DNA from: Datnioides undecimradiatus
Taxonomy: Eukaryota; Chordata; Actinopteri; Lobotiformes; Datnioididae
Direction: 5' to 3'
DNA length: 64,000 nt
Assembly: GCA_008933995.1 (NCBI GenBank)
Contig: WARS01000029.1
Coordinates: forward strand, 11,417,107-11,481,106
Part shown: piece by piece, positions 50,591 to 64,000 of the stretch
How the letters are laid out: every line of letters starts with the position of its first letter
Position numbering within the stretch: position 1 is the first letter of the stretch
Position numbers and translations under genes: made by a program
The notes under the pieces: generated by a model
The model's database searches: none
What the model was told of the DNA's origin: nothing
The model's input: only the letters and a program-made list of their open reading frames with translations

Positions 50591-53500
50591 TTTGCTCTAT
50601 TTTCACCTCTCTTTTTTCCTGATGAGATGCAGGTCACAGTCTCGCTGAAAAGAGATCTACTTTTGTCATGGCGCTCCTCTCCCTTCCTGTGCTACTAAAA
50701 AATGATGAATCACAGGCTGATACTTGAACTAAGGTACATGATGTTCAACTTAATTGTCATAAAAGGAGCTACATGTCAAACAAAAGACACTATAAACAGG
50801 AAATACTGTTACCTTCCTTTGATCTCATGTAGTAGAGGAATAATTCTAAGCCCTCTCACAGAAATATAACCAGATCTAAGTCTGAATCCAAAGTTTTTTA
50901 GGAAGAATGTAAACAGGGAACTAAGACAGTACAACTCAATATTTGATTCTGTGCGTTGATGAATATAAAAAACATAAACCGAGCACTCACTTAATACCTG
51001 CATGCATTTAGCAGGTCACATAGTTTGTCAGATTTTGCAGTGTTAACTTGATGTTGCTTTTTCTACACATTGGTCTCTATCTGGTCAAGGCCCAGCAGTT
51101 GGGTGCTGTACTTGTGCTAAAATGACATTTGCAGCATTTTTGCAACTATTTTGATATTTCATGTATTTAAGACAAAAGAAAGACTGATGCAACACGCCAG
51201 TCAGGTGAAACAACCAAGATCAGTATTATTATTATAATAAGAATTCCATCTTCGTGTAACTGTCATCAGTATTTTGCAGGACATTCACAAACAGCTAATG
51301 TCAGCGCTAGTGTCATGGATCAATACGTGATCATTTGCATTTTGTAATTTGCATACTTATTCAGAGCGATGATTTAAATTTTGTACATTTTGCAACGTCT
51401 TTCTAAATTCATTCACATTGTCATTTGAATTCAAGTGCTATGGAACTTATTTCACAATACCCAAGACAGATACCTGTACATGTTGCCAGTAAAGTTGATG
51501 GTCATGTTAGAGTGAAGCATAGTGGACAGCAGATTATGTCAGTGTGGTTCAATAATGAGTTCAGCCTGTTTGCACAAGTATATTTTTAGCCCTCACTCAG
51601 ACAGGAGAAACACTGAATATTGTCTCACTGCTGTGAGAACAGATCACCTCAGGAGACAAGAGAAGGTGATAAAGTGGTGCAAAATTCAACAGCATACCAA
51701 CGAAACTGAGAGTGACAGCAAACCTGTGATATATGTTCTTTTTATACTTTTCATTCTGTCATTCACCTCACAGACACTGTACTGAGAAGCGTTCCCTCGA
51801 CCTGATCTATTTTAATAAATTTAACACCACCATACTGCACATTCTTTAGTGACACGGGCGGTGCGCTATGAACGTTTCACCATTTGACACACTTTGGGTT
51901 GGAAATTTTGGATCTGCACTTTCTGGACCTGCAAATAGCACAGCATTTGTTTCACGTGCCAGTGGTGAAACATCTGTTTGGAATCTGTTTGGAGCTGCAA
52001 TCAATCACATCCATTGACATTTATTTTAGAGGCTTTTATCCTCATGTTCACAATTTGTATTGCTTTTGTTTCACACCTCAGTGGAAACTTTAACTTGTGA
52101 AGCCTATCAGCTACACTTTTTTGCACATCCTCCAAGTGTCAGAATAGAGCAGTAGGCATGCTCTGAGCGAGGTCTATGAGGTGTCTGGCCTACATTAAAG
52201 ATGCTCCTTTTTGCCCCTCTGTGAACAGAAACAGTTCATAGTTATTTTTAACCAATACAAATAATGTTGCAATCTACTACTTATGTAAATGTAGTATAAG
52301 TGTAGACTGCCTGCCTAAATGATCATCTGGCCTTGTTACTGGTCATTTACTTTATAATCACAGCCATGCTACCACCTAGACCATTGTACTCACAGTCACA
52401 CAGTCTTTAGTATGTCAAGAAGAAAGTCATAAATGAGGCCCTCGTCGTATGATGCCAGTCTGTGAAAGCTGGATTGACCCATAGTGGTGTGGCAGAGCTG
52501 GGCTGATATAATGGGGACATATATATCACTATAAACTAACATCACAGCAAGCTGCAAACATCAGCCAGTCACACTGACTGCAGAGCTGGTGCCAAGGGGC
52601 TGAGAAGGAAGAAATCAGTACAGCAGAATAATGACAGAAACCCCCAAACAGAATACATTTTGGTGGGGGTTTTTTTCAGGATTGTCTAAACTGGTACATG
52701 CAATTTTCAGTGTGCTGTACTGTGCTGCAGGAGTGAGTGGGTGGGCCTATGGAGGACAAAGCCTGTGTGAAATAAAACTTATAAAACAGCACTCATGTGA
52801 GATTTTAGTGCTCTGGCCAGCTGGCTGCACAGGGACTGTTTCCAAGGTTTGATAAACAAGGCTTCATTGTGTAAAAAAAACGAGATGAAAAAGAAATTTG
52901 CTGCTGAACATGCATATTTAGAATGAAATTTGAGCCTCATCTTGATGGCAAAAAATAGTCTTTTGTGAATATTTATTACAGTATTATAGAAAAATACAGT
53001 AGATGATACTGTATAAAGCGGGCCCGCAGAATTAATGGAACCTACAATGATAAAGGTTAATTAAATTACAAAGTACACTTGACTAATTTGTATGTAATGT
53101 AAATGAAAGTCTTTCATCACAACTTGGAGTTATCTGAATCCTCTCAATGGCTGTCCCTCAGTGGCTTTGGTAGCAGAGTTCAAATCAGAATAAGTAGAAT
53201 AATGTTTCACAAAAATGGTGTGTCAAGCCATGAGCCTGCTGTCAGAATTAGTAATTGCAGAAAAAGCTTGGTCATTTTTTTAATGGCATATTTTGGACGA
53301 GATTAGTTGCAGTCGAACATGTAGAATCAAAATGTCCTGTGTGAATAGGATAAAATGGTGTAATTGAATAAATTACAAAAGCCATGAAAAGTATTGTAAG
53401 GACACACGCTCAGCAGCAGAGACGGGTTTTGTTCTTCTGTGAGCGCATGCCTTAGTCGGGGGTGAGAGGGTTGTATGGGGGGCACATGCACGTGTCATGG

Positions 53501-53619
53501 CCGCCTGCTGTGGCACCCTGGTGGCTTGTGTGGAGAAAAATAGAGGACTGACTGATCACCTGCTGCACAGAGGTATCAGTCAGCAGCCATTCAGTGCCCA
53601 CAGAGACACACAGTGACAG
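50589..53619. other. Intergenic or intronic DNA, no gene recognised
   Basis: AT-rich with chance frames. A block at about 53400-53600 is richer in G+C and carries several CpGs, next to the purine tract at 53620; I cannot assign it to an exon. Confidence 0.5.
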
Positions 53620-53832
53620 AGGGAAGCAAATTAAAGAAAAAAGACAGAGAGATAGAATATAGAGATGAGAAGGAAGATAAAAACACAAAGCATGGAATAA
53701 GGAGATGAGAAAGAAAGAGAGGAAAAAGGGACAAGAGATAGATGAGGGTTTTGGAAAAGAGTACAACAAAGACAAGCGATAAGAAAGGAGGAAGAGAGGA
53801 AGAAACTAAGTAATGAAAGACACAAAGAGCAG
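53620..53832 (+). repeat. Purine-rich tract, about 210 bp
   Basis: The plus strand is strongly biased to A and G, with few pyrimidines. It is a low-complexity, strand-asymmetric tract that yields long Ser/Leu/Phe-rich frames on the opposite strand. Confidence 0.75.
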
Positions 53833-56039
53833 GTGACTTCTTCCAACATCAAAATAGTTGTTTAGAAGGAACTGCAGTCAGGAGGACCATAGGTGGAAGA
53901 GGAGGGGAGAAAAGATCTATTTTTTCCCTCTTGTTTCTCATCACGTTCGATGCATGTGTGCAGCACATGTGATGATGGAGGCCCTTTTTCCTTCTTGATT
54001 ACACAGCATCACGTTCACAGGCTGTCAGTGAGGCTGCCAGTCCCGTGATTGAAGAATGAGTGATGCGCTGTTGAAAAAACATGAACATGAGCAGGGTGAA
54101 AAAAAATCCAGTGAGGAAATATTTTACTTCCTTACAGTTTTCATAGAGGTGTCCCAGCATGCACTGAACGGAAGGCTGAGAGACATGCCTCACTGACTGC
54201 GATATAGGGTTTTTATTTGTACACGTTTATTGTGACAGGACCTTCTGGAGATAAAGAAAACAGATTACACCTACAGGAACTGTATTTAAACATTCAAAAT
54301 TAACTAAAGTTATTGCCCTAATGGGAAGACAGAGATGTCTGTGTATTGTTATGGTGTTGCAGAGACATCTGCTAAAGTCTGCATGCTAACCAACTAGCCG
54401 AGGACCGTCCTGTCTCCTGTTGTCTCCTATGTCTCACAATTTCGTACCTCAAGAGGTACAGGTGACTTAATGGAGCATCCAGTCTGCCCTCAGACAAACG
54501 TGAGTGCTAATGCTTGGGCTTATTCTAACCACCTATAACCACACTCTACCTGCCAGAAGCCACGCAGCAGGTGATAGAAATAGAAGCAAAACAAGAGTGA
54601 ACATTGCTGTTGTTTTCCATCACTGGATTTCTTGGCAAGTAACATAGAAAGTTCAATGTTCAGTGTCCAAGGAAATATATTTATAATGACTAATGAACAT
54701 GCACTTGTACAAAATGTGCTTCTTAGTTTAACAATAACATACAACAGGAACATACAAACTTCCTTTGTAGAGTCCACTAGAAGACTGATAATATACATTA
54801 TGAAGGAATTCTCAATGTTCGTTAATTATGATTAATTTGCTCTCCTGCTGATTAACATGGTGTGAGGTGACAGCTTGAAGCTACCACACTGTGATGATGG
54901 TTGCTATTTCTGAAATGGTATTTCCACTGCACTCCAGATGCAGAGAGTCTGGATGCACAGAAGACACAGCCACTGAGACAGGAAAAACGTGGATCTAGCA
55001 TGTGTCATTTACAGGTTTACATATTTTAATGTTCAAAATACACTCTTTTAGCGCCTGTCTCATTAAGGCCTCCCTTTCCACTAAGCCCAGTGTGCCCTAT
55101 CAGGTTAGATCCCACTTCACAGCTCTGGCAGTGTTTTTAGCTTCAGTGTTTAGATGCACCTTTTTTATATCACCACAATATACCAAACACTCCAGGTCTG
55201 GTAGCAGCTACTAACCTTACATATTTGTAACAGTTACTGTTGAAGCAGTGAAACAACTAATAAAGATGGTTTCTGTGAGATTTATTTGACTTTTTTCAAG
55301 TTTGAGTGGAGTGTGTTGTGTCGTGCTAATGCTGTGTGGAATGTAACATGATATTTTTTGGGCATCTTTTTGTTTATTTGCATGTGTGCTTGTGTTTCAT
55401 TTTGCATGACTCTGGCAGTACTCCAAAGTATCATTGTAAGTGGACCCCCACTTGAGAAACAATGACTGTAGAACTGTGAACTGTAGAACTGTAAAACAAC
55501 ATAGAAAACTTATAGCTTTCAAACTGAAGTCATGCAACAGGCAGACGATATCAATCCAATCCAATCAAAATGTTTAAATCAAAGCAGCCACTAGTAAAAA
55601 GCACACACAAAATTCAATAGTTTTCCAGTTCTTTTGGGTCTATTTCCATCACATTTCCTTTCAAAATAATGTCAATACATAGAGGCTTGACATCTTCAAA
55701 TGGTGAAAGTAAATAAGGACAACTGTGTTGGTTCTCCCAGCCACAACAACTTGTGTGCTCTGCTCTTCCCTCCACGTTTTTTGCATTACTATAACCAGTG
55801 TGACCATGTTATTGTTCAGAAAAAGAAAATTTAGCAATCAGCCAATGGAATAATTGTCTACTGTGTGATTAATACTGTAATTTATATAAAGGACTAAAGT
55901 GCCCCCATTATATCTGCCACTGGAAAATGTCTGAAATTATGTAGTAGCATGTGAAATTTACACAGGCTGGAAACAGGCTACAAACAAATAATAGAAATAG
56001 AAACATATTAAAGAAACAAAACCACATAGAGTATGTATG
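53833..56039. other. Intergenic or intronic DNA, no gene recognised
   Basis: AT-rich. An imperfect tandem repeat gaactgt(a/g) occurs at 55464-55494. Nothing else can be supported. Confidence 0.5.
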
Positions 56040-56480
56040 CATGTGCACTGTCACATACAGTAGCCAGGAAAGGCAAGGGAGGAAAAAACAATCAACAAGA
56101 CAAATAATGAGGCAGCTGGAGATGTAAACAGAAGGAAGGAATATCAGCTGCAGTGTGCGAAAGGGAACGAGGATGACAGAGGGGGAGAGCGAGAGATACA
56201 GAAGGGGAGGAGTGAGTGAGGTTACAGTGAGTGATGGAAGTCCAGAGCTGTGAATGTAGGTCATCAATTCAGAAATGTATGTCAGTGTGTTAGGAAGGAG
56301 GGATACAACTTCAGAGCGTGAGAGACAGATAAAAGAACAAACAGCTAAACAAAGGTAAAACTGATTATGGGGTGGGGTAATTGAAAAGAGTGGGGGAAAA
56401 GAGAGGGTAATGTTAGTAAGAGGAGAAGTGGGATGGGATGAGAGACATAGTAAAAAGAGGAAAGAGAATACAGTGATATG
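56040..56480 (+). repeat. Purine-rich tract, about 440 bp
   Basis: The plus strand is dominated by G and A in several sub-blocks (56065-56095, 56155-56220, 56385-56470). It is similar in character to the tract at 53620-53832. Frames of 73 and 119 codons on the minus strand come from this bias. Confidence 0.65.
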
Positions 56481-58713
56481 ATATTCAATAACAGTCTGTT
56501 TCTCTTTTTATATATGGACTTGCATCGCTCAGGGATCACAGTGTGTGGCCATGCATTTACAGTCATTTCTAGCTTTCCATTATTGAATATTAACCAGTGG
56601 TTCTGACCAGATCTTTAGATGCAGACAGCAAAATATGCTTCCCAAACCTAAATATGTAGTTTTACATCCATGACTGTTTTGATTTGCGCATTTTAAGGCT
56701 TGTTTTCAACCCCATCTCACAGTGATGTCACTACTTTCTGCTTCTGCCAGTTGGTGTAATTAGCAACTGCTAATGTCGATGAAGGAGCAACAGGCTGAAA
56801 AAAGGAAAAATCTCCTCCAACCACTTTTGTGCTGCAAAAGTCGTGCACCTGGAGGCTGAAGGTTTGTCTTCCCATCCACAGATCCTGCACTCTATCTTTT
56901 CCTCTTCATCAGCACAAAGCAGCAATTAAAACAAACAGCAGTTGCATGGGACTCTGCTTGGACCTCATGCTAGTGTTTTGAATAGCTTTGCTGTGTACAT
57001 ATAAATGGATTGTCCCATTTCATGATCAGGAGCACTGCTTCCCTCAGAGTACAGCAGTGCCTCCCATAGACAGCCCGCAGGATCCTTGCAGCAGGTTTAA
57101 GTAGGTGAATGTGTTTGTGTTTTTTGCTGTTTTGCTGTAAATGACCTTCTTTCATACAGTAATGAGGATATATTATTTCTTAATGAACTTATTTTAGGTT
57201 ACTGGCAACTGATTTTTATTTCAACCATGTCTGAATTTTAAAAATTTCTCTTTATCTGTCTTATAAGCCTTATGAATATCCATTTAATCTAGCTGCTGTA
57301 CATATAAAATGGAGCCTGACTCAGCATTGGCGCTGCCTATTTGCTTCCTTAACTTTGTTCTGAAACTGATTACAGTTGGAAAATTAGGGAAAATCAGAAA
57401 GATGAGAGCGTCTCTGAATTTTAAGGTGTAAAAAAACCGTGACAGCCCAGCAACAGGAATCTTTGTTCAGACAGCTCATGTTTTGTCTCCTTTGAGAGGT
57501 TGAATTATCAAACCTCAGAGTGCAGACTACTTTAAATTATGCCTGTCCAAAGCAAATGGACCCTCAGCTTTGCTAGATCACAATGAGCAAAGAGAACTTT
57601 GAGGACAGGCTAAATGTGGATGACAAATGACACAACATACAACGACAAACAGCATGTAGCTCAAAGCACAGAGCAAGCAAAGACTGGAATGAGAGCAGCT
57701 GCAATCAAACTGGCATTGATAAATCAAACGTCCCCTGCAGTGATAGCCATAAATAATGAGCCGTGACCAAAGTTACATAACACAATTAACTGGAAGCACA
57801 GCCTCATCCATTAGCGGTTCCAAGAACATTCAAATACCATCACTCCATTAACTGCAGCCTCAGTGTGCAGGAAACACAGTGTTGGATTAACATGTGTATG
57901 TGCGTGTTGCATGCATGCAAGCATGTGTGCTTGCACATTTGTTGGTTTGCAGAGCAGCTGTACAATATGTGAGTGCAGTGTGTGCTGGACAGAGATGTTT
58001 TAAATTTCATTGAGATACTTCTTCATAGCAATGAATTTGTCCTATCATGCCTGAATTAATTCTGCAATCAGTTGGTATGATAATACAAAAAGTTGTGGCA
58101 TGTCTGGCAGTAAGTATCTTTTTATTCATTGTTGTCCAAGGAAAATGGTTGACAATGGTGATTAAAAAGTCATAAAGACCCAAACCTTGCATATCTTTTC
58201 CTTATTGCCTTCTGTCCTGTTGTTTCAGCTGCAAGAGTTAAAAGTTATCATTGAGCTCAATGACTGCTCTTAACTATCAAGCCTCTTTTCGATCCTCCAT
58301 TTGAGAGTCAACCCAGTGACTTTGTGTTTACATCTGCTTTAAGTAACATTACCTTGATAGATACTCTGGTCTATATGGTCTATATTGGCTTAAACCCCAG
58401 GAAATAAAGACAACACACTGGTCTTAAATATTTCACAGTCTCAGTCAAAATCTTTAATGAAGCGCACAAACACAAATAACAAATCTCAGACTAGACAAAA
58501 AGAAGATTCTGTTTCTCTGTATTTAATTGTTTTCTCTAAAAAGAAAATCCCATTTAGACTTTTATAACACTATCTGTGGGTGTATGCTGTACTCTATGTC
58601 CCAGTGGTCCCAATAAGATTCAAGGACTTACACTTATACTTTAACGCTCCACCTGTTCATTTACACAGCCCTACAACACATACTTGTCTGTCTAAGCCAG
58701 CATTGTATGATTA

Positions 58714-58715
<2 letters not shown>
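56481..58715. other. Intergenic or intronic DNA with a possible conserved noncoding block
   Basis: No gene recognised. A hairpin TGCAAGCA-tgtg-TGCTTGCA lies near 57914-57933. The block at about 57600-57870 is of high complexity without repeats and looks like a conserved noncoding element by eye. Confidence 0.5.

Positions 58716-58749
<34 letters not shown>
58716..58749. repeat. (GT)n microsatellite
   Basis: About 17 GT units. The open frames of 89 and 134 codons across this site read it as alternating Cys and Val and are not genes. Confidence 0.95.
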
Positions 58750-58751
<2 letters not shown>

Positions 58752-60307
58752 TAGTACAGTATGTATATACTTTACAAGCATGTGCACCAGTCATCATAAA
58801 TCAGAGTGGTTGGTGTCACTCCAGCAGAAGTCACAGCAGAAACGAGTGGGCTGTCCAGGCTGCTGGACGAGGCGGTGTGCCAGGGCTGAACTGGCTGCCT
58901 CTCTGGGGCAGACGGAGGAAATGTCACTGCCATGGGGGTGGCACGGGGGCTGGGTGGTTGTACTGCTATCCCTGTGTGATCTAGTTTGAGTGTTTTGAGA
59001 CTTTCACAAAGTCTGATTATTCAAGCATCAGCAGATGTCCCTTAAGATTGACTCTAATACACATGGAGTTTTTACTGTTAGTATGACAGTGTCTGTATAT
59101 TGCAGCATTACCCCTGTGGTAAACTAGTGACCTGGATGTACCTCACATCATGTAGGTTGTTGGGATAGGTTCCAGCAAACTGAAGAATAAACAGTTAAGA
59201 GAACAGATGGATGAATGTAATATAGTTAATATTTGGATATCAACAAATGTACTGTCACTGGAGGATTCAGGTCCTGTATTATTTAGGTTAAGTAAGGAAA
59301 ATACTTTCCTAAACACTTAATCACTTACAGTCTAGTTTAAATGATACATTTCAAAGCACTGAAATGCGTAGTGAAGGGTATAAGTTTATGGGCAGTCCAT
59401 TTGCAGTGTAAGATAAACACAGGTTAGGTAAACATAATTCTTTGACACTCTAAAACATTTGTGTGCAGCTTACTTTATGACAATGATTTATGTAAAACGC
59501 AGACAGACAAAAAGTGAAAGAGTCTGCATAGCCATGGAGTGATGTGGTGACTGGATAGGTACAGATGGATGACTGGTTTGTTCAGCTGAGAGCTGAGCAC
59601 CAGCCACAGAGACAACGAGGCATGGGTAGAACATGAGACACAAAGAAAGACAGAATGAGCAAAAATATATTTTCAGTATCCTCCATCACCACCCACACCT
59701 TTTAATTCACTGTTGCTGACAGCTGGTACGATCTTCACAATGAAGAAAAGCGTTCATTAACACTTAAAGGAAAAAAAATCGGAAAAATAGAAAACACGCG
59801 TTAATAATCTGCTGAATGTTATGTGAAATCGTATTGGTGATTTTTAGAAAATCAAGCGAGAAGAAGGCATAGACCAGCCGTTGATAGCCGTATATCATTT
59901 GGTGAAGGTTTTCCCCCAGAGTAACTCTATCCCAACTGTAAAATGTTAAATACCTATTAAACAGTATGGGGATCCTCCATCAATAAGTTTAGCCAGAGTA
60001 GTGGTCCAGACACAAAAGCATTTAAAATGGAAACATTTTGTTCTGAAATCATTTCACTCCAATTAAACTGGAATAATCAATGGATTTGCAAGCAGGGACA
60101 AAACAAATCTGCACAGATTTTATAGGAGATAACAAGCAGTCTTGACAGTGCTGTCCTTAAAGGCAAGAGAGAACCAGAGAGATCAAAATCATGAAAGCTA
60201 TAATAGCTTATTAGCTGTGCAGCACCATCCAGTTGTATCTCTGCAAAACACTGCAATATCAATCTTTTTTTTGCTTTGGTTTGTTATAGCAGATGGTAGA
60301 ATATTAC
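58750..60307. other. Intergenic or intronic DNA, no gene recognised
   Basis: Includes a G+C-richer block at about 58800-58970, downstream of the GT run, without a supported exon. The remainder is AT-rich and featureless to my reading. Confidence 0.5.
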
Positions 60308-60349
60308 ATGAGCAGCTAACGGCTAACATGTTAGCCGTTAGCTGCTCAT
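60308..60349. repeat. Perfect 42-bp palindrome
   Basis: From 60308 to 60349 the sequence equals its own reverse complement with no loop. The left half begins ATGAGCAGCTAACGGCTAAC, and the centre is AACATGTT. The first bases outside (C on each side) do not pair. The arms are built of GCTAAC-type motifs common in fish DNA. Confidence 0.97.
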
Positions 60350-60954
60350 CTGCGAGCCCTGTACATCGTCCTTGTATCTGTGATTACTAGAATCAAATGT
60401 TTTGTAAAGAGACATGCAGATGAAATTCGATGTGTGCCTGAGCCTTAATTATTAAATATAGTTATTAATAATATGATTTATTTTTTATGTAGTTGAACTC
60501 TTGTTTTTCAGTTTTATTATTGTTTGGTGTGTGGTGTGGTGGAGAGGGCTTTATCACAATAAAGATAAAAAATATTACATCAGCTTCTGCTGTCCAAGAA
60601 CTGAAACTTCCTAGAGTTATGTAACAAGATGTCTTAACAGAGACAGTGATGTTTTGCTAAAGCTGATTAAAATTACTGTCTTTTCAAAGGTTCTCAGCAG
60701 TTAGTCAGCTGCAGTTTTTCTCTGGTATTATTTGACTGTGTGAATCACTATGATACTCACGTTAGTGGTAAAAGTTAAATCTGTGGAATAAAGCAACAGC
60801 TGTCGATGGATGGGCAGCTGGAATATGACTACAGGTGTAAAGCGAGTCTGTGTTGTGTGTCAGGTCCTAGAAATATGTGTGATGTCACCTGCACATCAGG
60901 TTACATTCATATTAGGATTTGCAACACACACACATACACAATCACATACACGTA
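60350..60954. other. Intergenic DNA up to the Tc1-like insertion
   Basis: AT-rich, ending in a CA-rich stretch (60925-60952) with the TA target at 60953-60954. No gene recognised. Confidence 0.55.
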
Positions 60955-61167
60955 CAGACGTGGACAAAATTGTTGGTACCCCTCAGTTAAAGAAAGAAAG
61001 TCCACAATGCTCACTGAAATGACTTGAAACGTTCAAAAGTAACAATAAATCAAAATTTCTTGAAAATTAAATAATCAAAATCAGCCATTACTTTTGAGTT
61101 GTTGATTAACATAATTATTTAAAAAAAACAAACTAATGAAATAGGGCTGGACAAAAATGATGGTACC
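60955..61167 (+). repeat. Left terminal inverted repeat of the Tc1-like element
   Basis: 213 bp that match the complement of 62377-62588 at every position except one extra A in a homopolymer (8 A against 7). It holds the outer (about 60961-60980) and inner (about 61148-61167) direct-repeat motifs with tggacaaaa and ggtacc cores. Confidence 0.95.
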
Positions 61168-61173
61168 CATAAC

Positions 61174-62310
<1,137 letters not shown>

Positions 62311-62376
62311 TCAATTAAAGGACACACCTGAGTTAATCATGTCCCTCTGGGCAATTAGTTTTCAGTCTTTTATAGA

Positions 62377-62588
62377 GGTACCATCATTTTTGTCCAGCCC
62401 TATTTCATTAGTTTGTTTTTTTAAATAATTATGTTAATCAACAACTCAAAAGTAATGGCTGATTTTGATTATTTAATTTTCAAGAAATTTTGATTTATTG
62501 TTACTTTTGAACGTTTCAAGTCATTTCAGTGAGCATTGTGGACTTTCTTTCTTTAACTGAGGGGTACCAACAATTTTGTCCACGTCTG
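62377..62588 (-). repeat. Right terminal inverted repeat of the Tc1-like element
   Basis: 212 bp, the partner of the left repeat, with the inner motif at about 62377-62396 and the outer one at about 62563-62582. It lies upstream of the transposase frame. Confidence 0.95.
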
Positions 62589-62590
62589 TA

Positions 62591-64000
62591 CGTATAGCAG
62601 CAGAGCAATAACAGCTCAGGAGACAAACTGTGGCAGCTTTTCAATAGACGCACACAAGGACATTGTGTTGCTTTAATGCAAACAGGATGTGGTCTGAATT
62701 CCTCATATGTAATGAGGTCACCTCTGTCAAAGCAAGTTGCTCTCAGGTTCAAACAGATTGCATTGTCAAGGCTGTAATTTGCTGTTCATGTTGAGGCTTG
62801 CAGAAAGCAGATTTTTTTAAAAAATCCACTGTTCCACCACCTCTGCTGGTTTTAATTCAATCAAAGTTTTTACTCTGATCAGAACGTACCATGGATGAAA
62901 TATCTGAACATTTATGCCACTGTCAGTATTTTCCCCGGCACCTCACTGCTTTCTGAAGCACCCTCACCTGAGGCAGAGGACTAATTTTCATTAGTCATCG
63001 CTCTTTTCACATAGCAGACTCATCTGTGATAAAAGAAATGGAACACAAAAAGAGAAAGAGGAGTGAGATTGGAACAGTGGGACCACCTGTGTGTTGTTTG
63101 GATTCTGAATGTGGGTCAAACTCGTGGAGGCCAAACACTTTACCTGCAGTGTCAACAAAATGCCCCTCTGCCTGTCAGGAGAAATTAATTTATTCCTGGG
63201 CTGCGTGCACTCGTTTGTGTGTGTCTCTGTTTGCATCTGCTCATCATCAGTCTGACCATGAGAGATTTTAATCAGTCAGCTGCTCACCTGCACACATCCG
63301 CCTCCCTTTCCCTCCTCTTTTTCTCTCTGCGTCATTCATGGCTTTGATGTCATTTATGGCCTTTCTCTTCCATCTCGGATATTCATAAAGGGCAAGTGTT
63401 TTAAAAATTATAATACTCTTGTAAGAAAACAGCAAACCATTAAGTGAGCACATGACCTATATTATTGTGTAACTCCAGTTGTTGCCCCAAGATAGTAAAA
63501 AAATATGTTTTGGAACAAGCACTTATCTAAAATTAGTATTTTGAATTCATAAATAAACCTGAGTCAGGCAAAAATTTGCTACATTGACCAGAAGAAAAAA
63601 GCAATAATATAGTCCAGGCTGGGCAGGATTATTCAGGACAAATTGCAGGCAAAGTGTTTATTGTTTTTTCAGGTGGTTGTTTTTCTTGACACCTTCCACA
63701 TGAGAACAGCATAGATCAATTGATGAAAACCCTGTGCCAGCGCCACGTGAGAGCAACATTCAGGTGTCCGTTTTGTAGGTGTGCAGGTGCATAAAAACGT
63801 GCAGATGCTTGTGTGAATGTAGCTCAGTTTGTGTGCTGTTTATGCACACGACCTTTAATGTACTGTATTTATACAACTGACATTTAAGGATATCCACGGA
63901 TTTATGACTTATTCGGAGATATAGAATAATAGAGTGATAACGTGACTTGATCAGATGTGGATGGCAATTAATTTCCTTGTGACTGTTATCTATAAGGTAG
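62591..64000. other. Intergenic or intronic DNA, no gene recognised
   Basis: Mostly AT-rich with chance frames on both strands. A palindromic ctaattttcattag stretch lies near 62981-62994 within a high-complexity block. No repeat family recognised. Confidence 0.5.

Noticed and set aside
50415..50606. Frame with a long alternating Arg/Glu run
   Set aside because: It is the minus-strand reading of a CT microsatellite.
53452..53852. Hydrophobic 107- and 73-codon frames on the minus strand suggesting membrane proteins
   Set aside because: The Ser/Leu/Phe richness comes from the purine tract on the opposite strand; frames overlap in different phases.
55908..56566. Leu/Ser-rich minus-strand frames (119 and 73 codons)
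   Set aside because: Same cause: translated complement of a purine-rich tract; no conserved motif.
58580..58989. Open frames of 134 and 89 codons as genes
   Set aside because: Both read through the GT microsatellite as alternating Cys/Val and have no domain on either side.

Overview
The window reads as noncoding nuclear DNA from a ray-finned (teleost, probably percomorph) fish. This rests on three things: its AT-rich, CpG-poor composition; dense CA/GT and CT/GA microsatellites; and repeat families I recognise as teleost-typical. Those are a Tc1-like DNA transposon, an L2-clade LINE tail ending in a pentamer repeat, a pogo/Tigger-like MITE, and fish dispersed repeats. I found no convincing cellular protein-coding exon, tRNA, rRNA or CRISPR array. 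Nearly all short open frames (60-134 codons) are chance frames, often through microsatellites or purine tracts.

Layout. 1-20.7 kb: single-copy-looking AT-rich DNA with microsatellites, a TTAA-bounded 0.3-kb MITE candidate (13724-14026) and a doubtful first-exon candidate at 4869. 20.7-21.1 kb: a minus-strand LTR-like repeat. 21-31.5 kb: mostly unique DNA with a dispersed fish repeat near 25.3 kb, a 16-bp hairpin at 29.2 kb and a CpG-enriched block at 31.1-31.5 kb. 31.5-37.8 kb: a repeat-rich patch. It holds a degenerate GGTTAG-rich repeat, two 211-bp direct repeats (34.1 and 34.9 kb), an 84-bp tandem duplication with a 13-bp hairpin on its junction, a 5'-truncated L2-like LINE with an 8-bp target duplication (36.2-37.3 kb), and a 408-bp pogo/Tigger-like MITE next to it. 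41.4-42.1 kb: a plus-strand LTR-like repeat whose transcribed part carries a ladder of small hairpins. 42-60 kb: mostly unique DNA with microsatellites, long purine tracts and several high-complexity blocks that look like conserved noncoding elements. 60.3 kb: a perfect 42-bp palindrome. 60.95-62.59 kb: a complete Tc1-like element.

The only full-length gene is the Tc1-like transposase (minus strand, 61174-62244). Its DD34E catalytic core and both 213-bp terminal inverted repeats are intact, and the repeats differ by a single base of homopolymer length. The frame nevertheless has no AUG before codon 152: both places where relatives, as I remember them, carry an N-terminal Met are changed. The copy looks recently mobilised but probably cannot make transposase by normal initiation.

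No clear new multi-gene system is visible. The most unusual structures are the hairpin ladder in the LTR-like repeat, the start-less but otherwise intact transposon, and the 42-bp palindrome.
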